From: Thermomonospora catenispora
GTDB taxonomy: Bacteria; Actinomycetota; Actinomycetes; Streptosporangiales; Streptosporangiaceae
Assembly (NCBI RefSeq): GCF_006363815.1
Contig: NZ_RRYT01000004.1
Span: 124,001 to 188,000 of the forward strand
Reading direction: 5' to 3'
DNA: 64,000 nucleotides
Each line of letters opens with the position of its first letter. Position 1 is the stretch's first letter. Below, in pieces: positions 18,859 to 27,351 of the stretch. A model generated the notes under the pieces. That model was given only the letters and a program-made list of their open reading frames with translations. It had not been told where the DNA came from and did no database searches. The position numbers and the translations under genes are program-made.

Positions 18859-20277
18859 ATGACGACAGTTCAGCGGGCGGCGGGTCCGCCGCAGACGGCG
18901 GACCCCAGACGCTGGGCGGCGCTGGCGATCGTGCTGCTCGGCGTGTTCATGGACCTGGTCGACATCACGATCGTGCTGGTCGCCGCGCCGGCGATCCAGA
19001 CGGATCTGGGCGCCGGGCACTCGTCGATCCAGTGGGTGGTGGCCGCCTACGCCCTCGGGCTCGGGCTGCTGCTGATCACCGGGGGTCGGCTGGGAGACCT
19101 GTTCGGCCGCAAGCGGATGTTCCTGACCGGCGTCGCCGGCTTCACCGCCGCATCGATGGCCTGCGGGCTCGCCCAGGGGATCGGGATGCTGATCGCGGCG
19201 CGCGCGGTGCAGGGCGCGGCGGCGGCCATGATGGTGCCGCAGGCGCTGGCCACCATCCAGGTCGCCTTCTCGGTGGAGGAGCGGCCCAAGGCGTTCGGCA
19301 TCTACGGGGCGGTCAACGGCGTGGCCGCCGCGGCGGCGCCGATCATCGGCGGGCTGCTGGTCGGCGACGACCCGACCGCCTGGCGCTGGGTGTTCTGGGT
19401 GAACGTGCCGATCGGGGTCATCGCGTTCATCGGCGCGGCCGCCCTGATGCGCGAGTCGCGGGCCGAGCGACGGCCCCGGCTGGACGTGCTGGGCGTGCTG
19501 ATCGTGACCCTGGGCCTGCTGCTGGCGCTGTACCCGCTGGTGCAGGGGTCGGAGCTGGGCTGGCCCTGGTGGGGCTGGGCCATGATGGCCGGTTCCCTGC
19601 CGGTGCTCGCGGTGTTCGCCTACACGCAGGCGCGGCGGGAGCGGGCCGGGGGCATGCCGCTGGTGCCGACCTCGCTGTTCCGGCTCCGGTCGTTCGTGGC
19701 CGGGCTGGTGATCATCGTGGCGGTGTTCTCCTCGATCTCCGCCCTGTTCCTGGTGCTGACCTGGCAGCTGCAGCAGGGGCACCACTTCACCGCGCTGCGC
19801 ACCGGACTGACCTTCCTGGCCTGGCCGGTGGGGCTGGCGGCCACCTCCGGCATGGCGGTGCAGCACGCCGCCAAGGCCGGGCGGCGGCTGGTGGCCATCG
19901 GGACGGTGCTGCTGGTCCTGTCGATGTCGACGCTGGTCGCCACGATCGGGCTGGCGGACGACCTGACGTCCTGGCACCTGGTGCCGGGTCTGCTGCTCGG
20001 CGGCATCGGATTCGGGATGGTCGCCCCGATCCTGGTGCACATCGGGCTGTCGGGGGTGCCGGAGGAGAACGCCGGTGCGGCCTCCGGGGTCGCCAACACG
20101 GTCGTGCAGGTGTCCGGGGCCGCCGGGATCGCTGTGGTCGGCTCGCTGTTCACCACCTTCCTGGACCACGGCACGGACCGGGCGGCGCAGCTTTCGTTGG
20201 GATTCGTCGCGGTGGCGTTCCTGGTCGGCCTGGTGCTGTGCCGGGCGCTGCCCAAGACCGCACGGAGCATGTCATGA
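18859..20277 (+). CDS. MFS drug/proton antiporter, DHA2 (EmrB/QacA) type
   Basis: A 472-residue polytopic exporter. Motifs include the DHA2 start FMDLVDITIVLVAAPAIQTD in helix 1, GGRLGDLFGRKRMFLTG (motif A, residues 75-91), and ARAVQGAAAAMMVPQALATI (motif B/C region). About 14 hydrophobic helices fit the class, which expels drugs or metabolites by proton exchange. The ATG at 18859 has AAAGGAG five bases upstream; an upstream GTG at 18853 overlaps that site and is rejected. The stop overlaps the next gene, and the divergent LuxR regulator probably controls it. Confidence 0.9.
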   Translation: MTTVQRAAGPPQTADPRRWAALAIVLLGVFMDLVDITIVLVAAPAIQTDLGAGHSSIQWVVAAYALGLGLLLITGGRLGDLFGRKRMFLTGVAGFTAASMACGLAQGIGMLIAARAVQGAAAAMMVPQALATIQVAFSVEERPKAFGIYGAVNGVAAAAAPIIGGLLVGDDPTAWRWVFWVNVPIGVIAFIGAAALMRESRAERRPRLDVLGVLIVTLGLLLALYPLVQGSELGWPWWGWAMMAGSLPVLAVFAYTQARRERAGGMPLVPTSLFRLRSFVAGLVIIVAVFSSISALFLVLTWQLQQGHHFTALRTGLTFLAWPVGLAATSGMAVQHAAKAGRRLVAIGTVLLVLSMSTLVATIGLADDLTSWHLVPGLLLGGIGFGMVAPILVHIGLSGVPEENAGAASGVANTVVQVSGAAGIAVVGSLFTTFLDHGTDRAAQLSLGFVAVAFLVGLVLCRALPKTARSMS

Positions 20278-20912
20278 CCGTCAAGAACACGCCGGACGGC
20301 GTCATCATCGCGATGCCCGAGGACCAGGAGCAGCAGGGACGGTCGGTGGCCCGGCTGAGCTTCGACAACGGGCTGCAGCACGTCACCCTGCGCGCCGACG
20401 CGGACATGACCGACCTGGTGCAGGCCGACTTCACCGGACCGCGGCCGGACGTGTGGGCCGACGGGCGCAACGTCCACATCGAGTACCCCCACCGGTTCCC
20501 GCTGCCCCACCGCACCCGGCGCGCCACCGTCCGGATCAACGCGAACGTCCCGTGGGCGCTGGACGTGCACGGCGGCGCCTCCCACCTGGACGCCGACCTG
20601 ACCGGGGCGGCGGTGCGGTCCGTGGCGATCCACTCCGGCGCCGCCCAGGTGCGGCTGGCGCTGGGCCGCCCGGACGCCTCCCGCACCATCCGGCTGGCGT
20701 CGGTGCGGGACCTGGTGATCGAGCGGCCCGCCGGGGTGCCGGTGCGGCTGGAGATCACCGGCGGGGCCACGAAGGTCGCCCTGGACGACCGCTGGTTCGG
20801 AGCGGTGGGCGGCGGGCTGACCGACTGGACGCCCGGTGACCGGAACGCGCCGTCGTACTCGGTGGTCATCGCCGGCAGCGCCGCCGGCGTCGCCATCAAG
20901 GAGAGCACCTGA
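20274..20912 (+). CDS. Unknown beta-rich protein between MFS exporter and multicopper oxidase
   Basis: A 212-residue protein starting MTVKNTPDGVIIAMPEDQEQ. No signal peptide or membrane helix. The pattern of short beta strands and repeated Asp/Gly turns (for example LDVHGGASHLDADLTGAAVR, IHSGAAQVRLALG) resembles DUF4097-type beta-helix or adhesin-like proteins, but I cannot name a family. It overlaps the MFS gene by four bases and the oxidase gene by one, so all three are cotranslated; a periplasmic or envelope partner role is unlikely without an export signal. Confidence 0.7.
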   Translation: MTVKNTPDGVIIAMPEDQEQQGRSVARLSFDNGLQHVTLRADADMTDLVQADFTGPRPDVWADGRNVHIEYPHRFPLPHRTRRATVRINANVPWALDVHGGASHLDADLTGAAVRSVAIHSGAAQVRLALGRPDASRTIRLASVRDLVIERPAGVPVRLEITGGATKVALDDRWFGAVGGGLTDWTPGDRNAPSYSVVIAGSAAGVAIKEST

Positions 20913-22588
20913 TGAACCGCCACGTGCAGCGGTCGGCCCCGGCGGAGCCCGGGGCCGACCCCCGTCCCGCCCCGGCGGCCTCCGCCGGGGGCGGCGGGAC
21001 CCCTGAGTCCGCAGAAGCCGCCGGGTCCGCCGAGGGCGCCCGGCCCGCCGAGTCCGCCGGAGCCGGGCGGAAGGGGCGGGTCACCCGGCGCACCCTGCTG
21101 AAGGCCGGGCTCATCGGGGTCCCGTCCGCCCTGGCCGCCGGGGCGGGCTGGGCCGGATGGCAGTGGGCCTCCGCCGACATCGACACCGCCGGGAAGGTGG
21201 CGTTCACCGACCGGCTGCACGTGCCGCCGCTGGCGCGTTCGGTCCGGGGCCCGGACGGACGGCGGGTGTTCGACCTGCGGGCCATGCCCGGTCGGCGGCG
21301 GCTCCGGCCGGGCCGCCCCACCGCGACGTGGGGGCTGAACGGGCCGATGCTGGGGCCGACCCTGCGCGCCGCCCGCGGCGAGACCGTCCAGATCAACGTG
21401 CGGAACGACCTGCCGGAGACCACCACGATCCACTGGCACGGGATGCACCTGCCCGCCCGCATGGACGGCGGTCCCCACCAGCCGATCGCGCCGGGCGCCA
21501 CCTGGTCGCCGCACTGGACGATCGACCAGCCCGCCGCGACGCTGTGGTACCACCCGCACCCGCACGGGCGGACCGCCCGGCACGTGTACCGGGGACTGGC
21601 CGGGATGTTCATCCTCGACGACCCCGAGGCCCGGGAGGCCGGGCTGCCGTCCCGGTACGGGGTGGACGACATCCCGCTGATCGTGCAGGACGTGCTGCTG
21701 GACGAGGCCAACCGGCTGGTCGAACGCCGCGGCCCGATGAACGGCGTCGGCGTCCTCGGCGACCGGGTCCTGGTCAACGGGGTGCTGCACCCCTACCACG
21801 AGGTGACGACGGAGCGGGTCCGGCTGCGGCTGCTCAACGGGTCGGGGGCGCGGACCTACCGGTTCGGGTTCACCGACGGGCGGTCGTTCGCGGTGGTCGG
21901 CAGCGACGGCGGGCTGCTGCCCGCCCCGTATGAGACCGACCGCATCCAGCTGTCACCGGGGGAGCGCGCCGAGATCGTCGTGACGTTCCGCCCCGGGCAG
22001 CGGGCCGTGCTGCGCAGCTACCCGCCGGACCTGGGGGTGGACGTGTGGAACGCCCGGTTCTCCGGGGGCGACGACACCCTCGACATCATGGAGTTCCGCC
22101 CGGCCGCGCGGCTGGAGCCGGTCCCCGCCCCGCCCGCCCGGCTGGCCGCCGCGCCCGCCCTGGCCTCGCCGTCCGCCCCGGTCACCCGGACGTTCGAGCT
22201 GGCCGGGTTCAGCATCAACGGGCGGCGCATGGACATGAACCGCATCGACTTCGGGGTGGTGCGGAACACCACCGAGGTGTGGGAGATCGTCACGATCGAC
22301 AACAAGCCCCACAACTTCCACGTCCACGACGTGCAGTTCCAGGTGCTGTCGATCGACGGCGCGCCGCCCCCGCCGCAGCTGCGCGGCTGGAAGGACACCG
22401 TCTACGTCCCCAACCAGAAGCCGGTGCGGATCGCGCTGCGCTTCGGCGAGCACACCGACCCGCGCACCCCGTACATGTTCCACTGCCACCTGCTCTACCA
22501 CGAGGACCAGGGGCTGATGGGGCAGTTCGTCGTCACCGAGCCCGGCCAGGCCCCGCAGGCCCCGCCGAGCGGGCATCACCACCACTGA
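20912..22588 (+). CDS. Tat-exported multicopper oxidase
   Basis: A 558-residue oxidase that would take electrons from a metal ion or phenolic at a type 1 copper and reduce O2 at a trinuclear cluster. All four copper-binding motifs are visible: HWHGMHLP, WYHPHPHG, HNFHVHDVQFQV and HCHLLYHEDQGLMG, the last supplying the T1 Cys, His and Met. After a long Pro/Ala/Gly-rich N-terminal region a twin-arginine signal appears (TRRTLLKAGLIG, about residues 55-66, then a hydrophobic run), so export is folded via Tat. Nearest types are CotA/CueO/FtsP-like. Being third in an operon with an MFS exporter suggests copper, manganese or metabolite handling outside the membrane. Confidence 0.92.
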   Translation: MNRHVQRSAPAEPGADPRPAPAASAGGGGTPESAEAAGSAEGARPAESAGAGRKGRVTRRTLLKAGLIGVPSALAAGAGWAGWQWASADIDTAGKVAFTDRLHVPPLARSVRGPDGRRVFDLRAMPGRRRLRPGRPTATWGLNGPMLGPTLRAARGETVQINVRNDLPETTTIHWHGMHLPARMDGGPHQPIAPGATWSPHWTIDQPAATLWYHPHPHGRTARHVYRGLAGMFILDDPEAREAGLPSRYGVDDIPLIVQDVLLDEANRLVERRGPMNGVGVLGDRVLVNGVLHPYHEVTTERVRLRLLNGSGARTYRFGFTDGRSFAVVGSDGGLLPAPYETDRIQLSPGERAEIVVTFRPGQRAVLRSYPPDLGVDVWNARFSGGDDTLDIMEFRPAARLEPVPAPPARLAAAPALASPSAPVTRTFELAGFSINGRRMDMNRIDFGVVRNTTEVWEIVTIDNKPHNFHVHDVQFQVLSIDGAPPPPQLRGWKDTVYVPNQKPVRIALRFGEHTDPRTPYMFHCHLLYHEDQGLMGQFVVTEPGQAPQAPPSGHHHH

Positions 22589-22765
22589 GCGCGCCCGCCT
22601 CGGAGGGACCCCGCGGGCGGGACCGGAGCGCGCCCGCGGACGGCGTCGGGGCGTCACCCGCGGACGCCCGCCGATCCGTCCCCGCCGGGCCGTCGCCGGC
22701 GGCATCCCGTCCGAGGCGCCGCTGACGGCTCTCCTCCGGGCCGGCCGGCGGCGGGGATCCGCGGC

Positions 22766-23311
22766 TCACCGGACGGGGCGGGGGTCCGGCCAGGTGAAGA
22801 TGAGGCTCTCCCCGACCTTCAGGGAGTTCCACAGCGGGGCGATCTCCTCCAGCCGGGCCACGATCCGCTCGACCGCCGGACGGTCCTCCTCGGGGATCTC
22901 CGGCGGCGTCACCCACGGGGGACGTCCGCCCTCGAGCGCCGGGGCGTGGCGCATGCGCCACACCGCGTCGCACAGGGCCGTCAGGCGTTCGGACCGGTGC
23001 ATGTCGGCCGGGCCCGCGTGATCCCGCCGGCGCAGGTGGGCCTCGCGGCGGGCGGCCTTGCGGTGGAGACGGCGCCGCTGGCGCCGCCCCGGCAGCTCGC
23101 CCCGCGGCAGGAAGCTCCCGCCGCCCTGCGCGGCCCGGCCGTACAGCCCGCCCGACAGCCTCAGCTCCGCCTCCACGATGTAGTGGACCAGGTCGTGGGG
23201 GATGTGGTCGTCATAGCCGGGGGCCGGGTCCATCCCCCTGGGCATCGACTGCGGGCCGGTGACGGTCACGCCGTAGCGGCGCTCGCCCGTGCGGGTGAAG
23301 ACGACGTCCAT
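22766..23311 (-). CDS. Conserved actinobacterial hypothetical protein
   Basis: A 181-residue soluble protein. It begins MDVVFTRTGERRYGVTVTGP, continues with PGYDDHIPHDLVHYIVEAEL, then a very basic linker (GRRQRRRLHRKAARREAHLR, about residues 72-95), and ends with WNSLKVGESLIFTWPDPRPV. I recognise it only as a type of protein recurrent in actinomycete genomes, with no known function. It stands alone, its stop converging on the oxidase gene across a 177-bp GC-rich gap. Confidence 0.7.
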   Translation of the reverse strand: MDVVFTRTGERRYGVTVTGPQSMPRGMDPAPGYDDHIPHDLVHYIVEAELRLSGGLYGRAAQGGGSFLPRGELPGRRQRRRLHRKAARREAHLRRRDHAGPADMHRSERLTALCDAVWRMRHAPALEGGRPPWVTPPEIPEEDRPAVERIVARLEEIAPLWNSLKVGESLIFTWPDPRPVR

Positions 23312-23348
23312 GGCCCCACGGTAGGCCGGGGCGCATGCCGTGAGCAGG

Positions 23349-24446
23349 TCATTTTCCGCCCAGGCGGGCCAGGACGGCCTCGGCCTCGGCGATGATGCGC
23401 TCGATCAGCTCGGCGACCGTGGGCAGGTCGTCGACGACCCCGGCGACCTGGCCGGTGGGCAGGACGCCCGCATCAGGACGGCCCTCCACCAGCGCGGCCC
23501 TGATCAGCAGCGGCACGTTGGCGGCGGCGGCGACCTGGAACGGCGTCCGGCCCCGGCGGCGCATCACCAGCCCCTCCCGCAGGGCCTGCATCGGGGTCAG
23601 TCCGGTCAGCTCGCGCAGCCGGGCGCTCGCCCGCAGGATGCCCAGGCCGCGCCGCCAGGGCGCCCGCCCGGCCAGCCGGTCGACGAAGTCCGTGGCGATC
23701 ACCCGCTGAGGGAGGCCGTCGACGGCCGTGGTGACGACCGTGGAGGTCACGTCGGCCTTCAGGTACTCCCGCTTGACCCGGTCGGGGACGCGGCTGTCGG
23801 CGGTCAGCAGGAAACGGGTCCCCATGGCGATCCCGTCCGCCCCGTACGCCAGCGCCGACACCAGCCCGCGGCCGTCGTGGAAGCCGCCCGCCGCCAGCAC
23901 CGGGACGTCCGCGCCGACCGCGTCCACGACCTGGGGGAGCAGCAGCGAGGTGGGCACCGGGCCGGTGTGCCCGCCGCCCTCCCCGCCCTGGGCGATCACC
24001 GCGTCCACCCCGAGCGCGGCGACCTTCTCGGCGTGCCGCCGCAGGCCGACGGTGACCATGCACAGCACCCCGGCGTCGTGCAGCATCGCCACGGTGTCCC
24101 GGGCGGGGGCGCCGGCGAACGACACCACCCGCACGCCCTCGGCGGCCAGCGCCTCGACCCGTTCGGCGAGGTCGGGCTGGTCGGGCCGCAGATTCACCCC
24201 GAACGGGGCGTCGGTGCGCTCCCGCAGCTCGCGGACGGCCGTGATCATCCGCTCGGGCGACATCGTGACGGCGGCCAGGATCCCCAGCCCGCCGGCCCGG
24301 GCGGTCGCCGAGGTCAGATGCACGCCCGACACCCAGCCCATCCCGGTCTGCACGATCGGATACCGGATGCCGAACAGCTCGCACGCCCGGGTCCGCAGCG
24401 CCGGATGCGTCGGGCGCTCCGCCTCCGGGCCGGCGCCGGCGCCCAT
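23349..24446 (-). CDS. ipdC: NPD-type flavin reductase, IpdC-like (steroid C/D-ring degradation)
   Basis: A 365-residue protein of the nitronate monooxygenase/2-nitropropane dioxygenase TIM-barrel family with FMN, start MGAGAGPEAERPTHP at an ATG that overlaps the ipdB stop (TGATG). Motifs include PIVQTGMGWVSGVHLTSAT, VDAVIAQGGEGGGHTG (phosphate-binding) and AAGGFHDGRGLVSALAYGAD. As a family it would usually be called nitronate monooxygenase, but its position directly after ipdA-ipdB matches mycobacterial ipdC, whose product reduces a hydroxylated hexahydroindanone-carboxyl-CoA intermediate of cholesterol rings C/D. Assignment relies on gene order as well as family. Confidence 0.85.
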   Translation of the reverse strand: MGAGAGPEAERPTHPALRTRACELFGIRYPIVQTGMGWVSGVHLTSATARAGGLGILAAVTMSPERMITAVRELRERTDAPFGVNLRPDQPDLAERVEALAAEGVRVVSFAGAPARDTVAMLHDAGVLCMVTVGLRRHAEKVAALGVDAVIAQGGEGGGHTGPVPTSLLLPQVVDAVGADVPVLAAGGFHDGRGLVSALAYGADGIAMGTRFLLTADSRVPDRVKREYLKADVTSTVVTTAVDGLPQRVIATDFVDRLAGRAPWRRGLGILRASARLRELTGLTPMQALREGLVMRRRGRTPFQVAAAANVPLLIRAALVEGRPDAGVLPTGQVAGVVDDLPTVAELIERIIAEAEAVLARLGGK

Positions 24447-25198
24447 CAGGACGGCACCTCGCGATGGCGCAGGCCCTCGGGGTCCAGGCGGTCCAGGACG
24501 GCCAGCTCCTCGGGGGTGGGCAGGCGCGTCTGCGGGACCTCCCCGTCGATCGCCAGCTCGAAGCCCGTCGCCGCCTGCACCTCCTCCACCGTCACCCCGG
24601 GGTGCACCGAGCGCAGCCGCATCCGGCGGTCGGGGGTCTCGAAGTCCAGCACCGCCAGGTTCGTCACCACCCGGCGCAGCTCGTGGAACCGCGCCGCCGC
24701 GCCCACCTGCGCGGCCCGGTCGTAGCCGATCCCGCACACCACGTCGACCTTCTCCACGAACACGCGGGTGCTGTGGCGGGGGATCCAGTAGCTGGTCGGG
24801 TTGTTGATCGTGTTGCCCGGGGCGCCCCGGAAGCCCAGCAGCTGCCGCATGGGCCGATCCGGGTCGGCGCCGATCGACGCGATGTTCTGGTTGCCGTACC
24901 GGTCGATCTGGGCGGCGCCCATCATCACGTGCCGACGGCCGCCCCACACCACGTCGAACATGCGCCGGTAGGGGTTCCAGCCCGCGATCACCGCGGGCGC
25001 CTCGCCGAGCGGGGGAGTGTCGCCGATCAGGCACGCCTCCCCGTCGGTCATCACCAGCCGCGGCTCATGCAGCTCGCGCGCCAGCCGCCCGCCCAGCGTC
25101 GGCAGGGTCCCGATCGGGTTGGCGAGGATCTCCCCGTCGCCGCGGAAGCAGTCGGCGATGGCCACCGCGCACACGTCGGCCCGCGCCACGTCCGTCAT
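24446..25198 (-). CDS. ipdB: COCHEA-CoA hydrolase beta subunit (CoA-transferase-like)
   Basis: A 250-residue class I CoA-transferase beta-type subunit. It starts MTDVARADVCAVAIADCFRG and contains VMTDGEACLIGD, GAAQIDRYGNQNIASIG and SVHPGVTVEEVQAATGF, matching from memory the mycobacterial IpdB. With IpdA it hydrolyses the last ring (ring C) of the steroid nucleus as a CoA thioester rather than transferring CoA. The ATG at 25198 overlaps the ipdA stop, and the stop overlaps ipdC, so the three are coupled. Confidence 0.88.
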   Translation of the reverse strand: MTDVARADVCAVAIADCFRGDGEILANPIGTLPTLGGRLARELHEPRLVMTDGEACLIGDTPPLGEAPAVIAGWNPYRRMFDVVWGGRRHVMMGAAQIDRYGNQNIASIGADPDRPMRQLLGFRGAPGNTINNPTSYWIPRHSTRVFVEKVDVVCGIGYDRAAQVGAAARFHELRRVVTNLAVLDFETPDRRMRLRSVHPGVTVEEVQAATGFELAIDGEVPQTRLPTPEELAVLDRLDPEGLRHREVPS

Positions 25199-26055
25199 CG
25201 CTTCACCTTCTCCTGGTAGGCGCGCTCGTCCAGGCCGTCGATCCACTCCTTGCGGAAGGCGTCCCACCCGCCGGGCTCCGCGGCCGAGGCCGCATAGTCC
25301 CGCTGGAACGCCTCATCGCGCGGATAGTCCGGGACGCAGGAGGTGGGGTGCGCGCCGCCGGGGGCCTCCACCACGCCGTCCACCATCAGCGGCGTCACCC
25401 TGATCGACTGCACCGGCCCGGACGCGGTCAGCTCGGCGGTCGGCACGATCCGCTCGCAGGTGAGGAACCGCTGCGCGGCCGCCTCCAGGAACAGGTCGTC
25501 GAAGTAGGGGTCCGGTCCGAGGATCTGCCCGCAACCGTTCTCGTCGGCCCGGTTGACGTGCACGATCGCCGCGTCCAGATGCAGCGCGGGCACCGCCACC
25601 AGCTCCTCGTGCACGCCGCCCGGCCCCGGGTAGGGGGAGGTCACCGTGCGCAGCTCGGGGTCGATGCGCAGCAGGTCCGAGCCCAGCCCCGCCCGGGTCG
25701 GCAGGAACGGCACCCGCCACGCCGCCGCCTGCAGGCCGAGCAGCATCATGCCCTCGTCCATCTGCCGGGCGGCCACCGCGCCGGACTCGCGGGCCCGCCG
25801 GAAGTACGGCTCCAGCGGGATGGTGTCCAGCGACACGAACGCGAACACCACCCGCCGCACCTTGCCCGCCGCGCACAGCATCCCCACGTCCGGGCCGCCG
25901 CAGGAGACCACCGTCAGGTCCCGCAGCGACGACCGGCAGATCTCCCGCACCACCGACATGGGCTTGCGGCGGCTGCCCCACCCGCCGATCCCGACGGTCA
26001 TCCCGTCCGCCAGCCGGGCGACGACGTCCGCCTCCGACATCCGCTTCCCGCTCAC
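25195..26055 (-). CDS. ipdA: COCHEA-CoA hydrolase alpha subunit (CoA-transferase-like)
   Basis: A 286-residue class I CoA-transferase alpha-type subunit containing the MTVGIGGWGSRRKPM and VVSCGGPDVGMLCAAGKVRR segments, TSPYPGPGG and MVDGVVEAPGGAHPTSCVPDYP that recall mycobacterial IpdA strongly. With IpdB it opens steroid ring C. I chose the GTG at 26055 because GAAGGGG lies 7-8 bases before it; an ATG at 26040 is the alternative. It follows the echA20-like gene by 11 bases. Confidence 0.88.
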   Translation of the reverse strand: MSGKRMSEADVVARLADGMTVGIGGWGSRRKPMSVVREICRSSLRDLTVVSCGGPDVGMLCAAGKVRRVVFAFVSLDTIPLEPYFRRARESGAVAARQMDEGMMLLGLQAAAWRVPFLPTRAGLGSDLLRIDPELRTVTSPYPGPGGVHEELVAVPALHLDAAIVHVNRADENGCGQILGPDPYFDDLFLEAAAQRFLTCERIVPTAELTASGPVQSIRVTPLMVDGVVEAPGGAHPTSCVPDYPRDEAFQRDYAASAAEPGGWDAFRKEWIDGLDERAYQEKVKR

Positions 26056-26066
26056 CGGGCACCCCT

Positions 26067-26846
26067 TCACCGATCGGACCGGGCCGCACGGCCCTCCACG
26101 AACGCGGCGCGGGCCTCGTCGGAGACGCCGGAGAGGTTGAGCTCGAAGGTGAAGCCCTGCTCGTAGCGGTAGCTGCGGCGCACGTCCCACAGGTCGATGC
26201 CGTTCAGCGCCTCCTTGGCCGCCCGGATCACCCGCCCGTGCTTGGTCGCGATCCGGCGCGCCACCGCGAACGCCTCCTCCCGCAGCCGCTCCGCCGGCAC
26301 CACCGACAGCACCGATCCCCAGGCGTGCAGTTCCCGCGCGGTGACGGGCTCGGCCGTGTAGACCATCGCCCGCATCCGGTGCTGCGGCACCAGCCGCGCC
26401 AGATGGGTCGCCGCCCCCAGCGCCCCCCGGTCCACCTCCGGCAGCCCGAACGTGGCGTCCTCGGCCGCCACCACGATGTCGGCGTTGCCCACCAGGCCGA
26501 TCCCGCCGCCCAGACAGTGGCCGTGCACCGCCGCGATCACCGGCACCGCGCACTCGTACACCGCCGCGAACGCCGCGAAACAGCCCCGGTTGGCCCCGAT
26601 CAGCGCCTCATGGCCCGGATCCGCCTGGATCTCCTTCAGGTCCACGCCGGCGTTGAACCCGCGTCCCTCGGCCCGCAGCACCACGACCCGCACCGCCTCG
26701 TCGGCGCCGAGCCGCCGCACCGTCTCCGCCAGCTCGAACCATCCGGCCACGGGAAGCGCGTTGACCGGCGGCCGGTCCATCACGACCTCGGCGATCCCGT
26801 CCTCGTGGACCTTCCAGGCAACGGCCTTGCCGCCCGTTCGCTGCAC
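26067..26846 (-). CDS. echA20: Crotonase-fold ring-D hydrolase, EchA20-like
   Basis: A 259-residue crotonase-fold protein. The residues RAEGRGFNAGVDLKEIQ, then CFAAFAAVYECAVPVIAAVH, EDATFGLPEVDRGALGAATH and YEQGFTFELNLSGV correspond closely, as I remember it, to mycobacterial EchA20, which hydrolyses ring D of the indane-type CoA intermediate to give the IpdAB substrate. The GTG at 26846 lies behind AGGAGG. First gene of the leftward operon echA20-ipdA-ipdB-ipdC, divergent from an SDR operon; the shared gap contains a long inverted repeat. Confidence 0.88.
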   Translation of the reverse strand: MQRTGGKAVAWKVHEDGIAEVVMDRPPVNALPVAGWFELAETVRRLGADEAVRVVVLRAEGRGFNAGVDLKEIQADPGHEALIGANRGCFAAFAAVYECAVPVIAAVHGHCLGGGIGLVGNADIVVAAEDATFGLPEVDRGALGAATHLARLVPQHRMRAMVYTAEPVTARELHAWGSVLSVVPAERLREEAFAVARRIATKHGRVIRAAKEALNGIDLWDVRRSYRYEQGFTFELNLSGVSDEARAAFVEGRAARSDR

Positions 26847-27011
26847 ACCGCCTCCTCACTCAGGCAGTGGCCAGCATCGACCCTTCCCGCCGGGCCCGTC
26901 CGCCCCCGTCCCACTCAGTGGATCACCCCGGGGCGCCGGGGAGGGCCGCGCGTCCGCGGAGCGGAGAGGCCGGCGGTCCCGTTCCGCGCAGGCGGGGAGG
27001 GCCGCGCACCG

Positions 27012-27075
27012 CGGGCCGGCGAGGGGGCCGCCTTCTCGACCGGGCGCGACCGAAGGCGGCCCCCTCGCCGGCCCG
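27012..27075. repeat. Perfect 23-bp inverted repeat in divergent ipd promoter region
   Basis: Arms 27012-27034 and 27053-27075 are exactly reverse complementary over 23 bases, separated by 18 bases. It lies in the 505-bp gap (26847-27351) between the divergently transcribed echA20 and SDR operons, where a terminator would not be expected. The rest of the gap is GC-rich, with no gene, and no match to the KstR2 operator core (CAAG..CTTG) was found. Could be an operator, an attenuator stem for either transcript, or a remnant of a mobile repeat. Confidence 0.8.
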
Positions 27076-27351
27076 TCGTCCACGGCCCGTCCGGGGCGCG
27101 GGCCGTCGTCGGGTCCCGGGCGTCGCGGTGCCCGGCCGGTCCACGGCGGCCCGGCCGCACCCGGCCGCGGGCCGGACACCGTCCCGGCGGACGCTCCTAC
27201 TGGATGGGACGGGCGCGGGACCGGCCGCCGGCGGCGTGCGACAGTTGCCCGGCCACGGTGGTCGCGCGACGTCGCCGGTCGCCGTCGCGGCCGCGGCCGT
27301 GGACGCGGCCGTGACCGCGGCGGGATGTCGCCGGGATGCAGGGGTGAGGCA

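Noticed and set aside
23349-24446. Annotation as a plain nitronate monooxygenase
   Set aside because: The fold is the same, but strict gene order after ipdA-ipdB argues for the IpdC reductase; activity was not shown, so confidence is limited.
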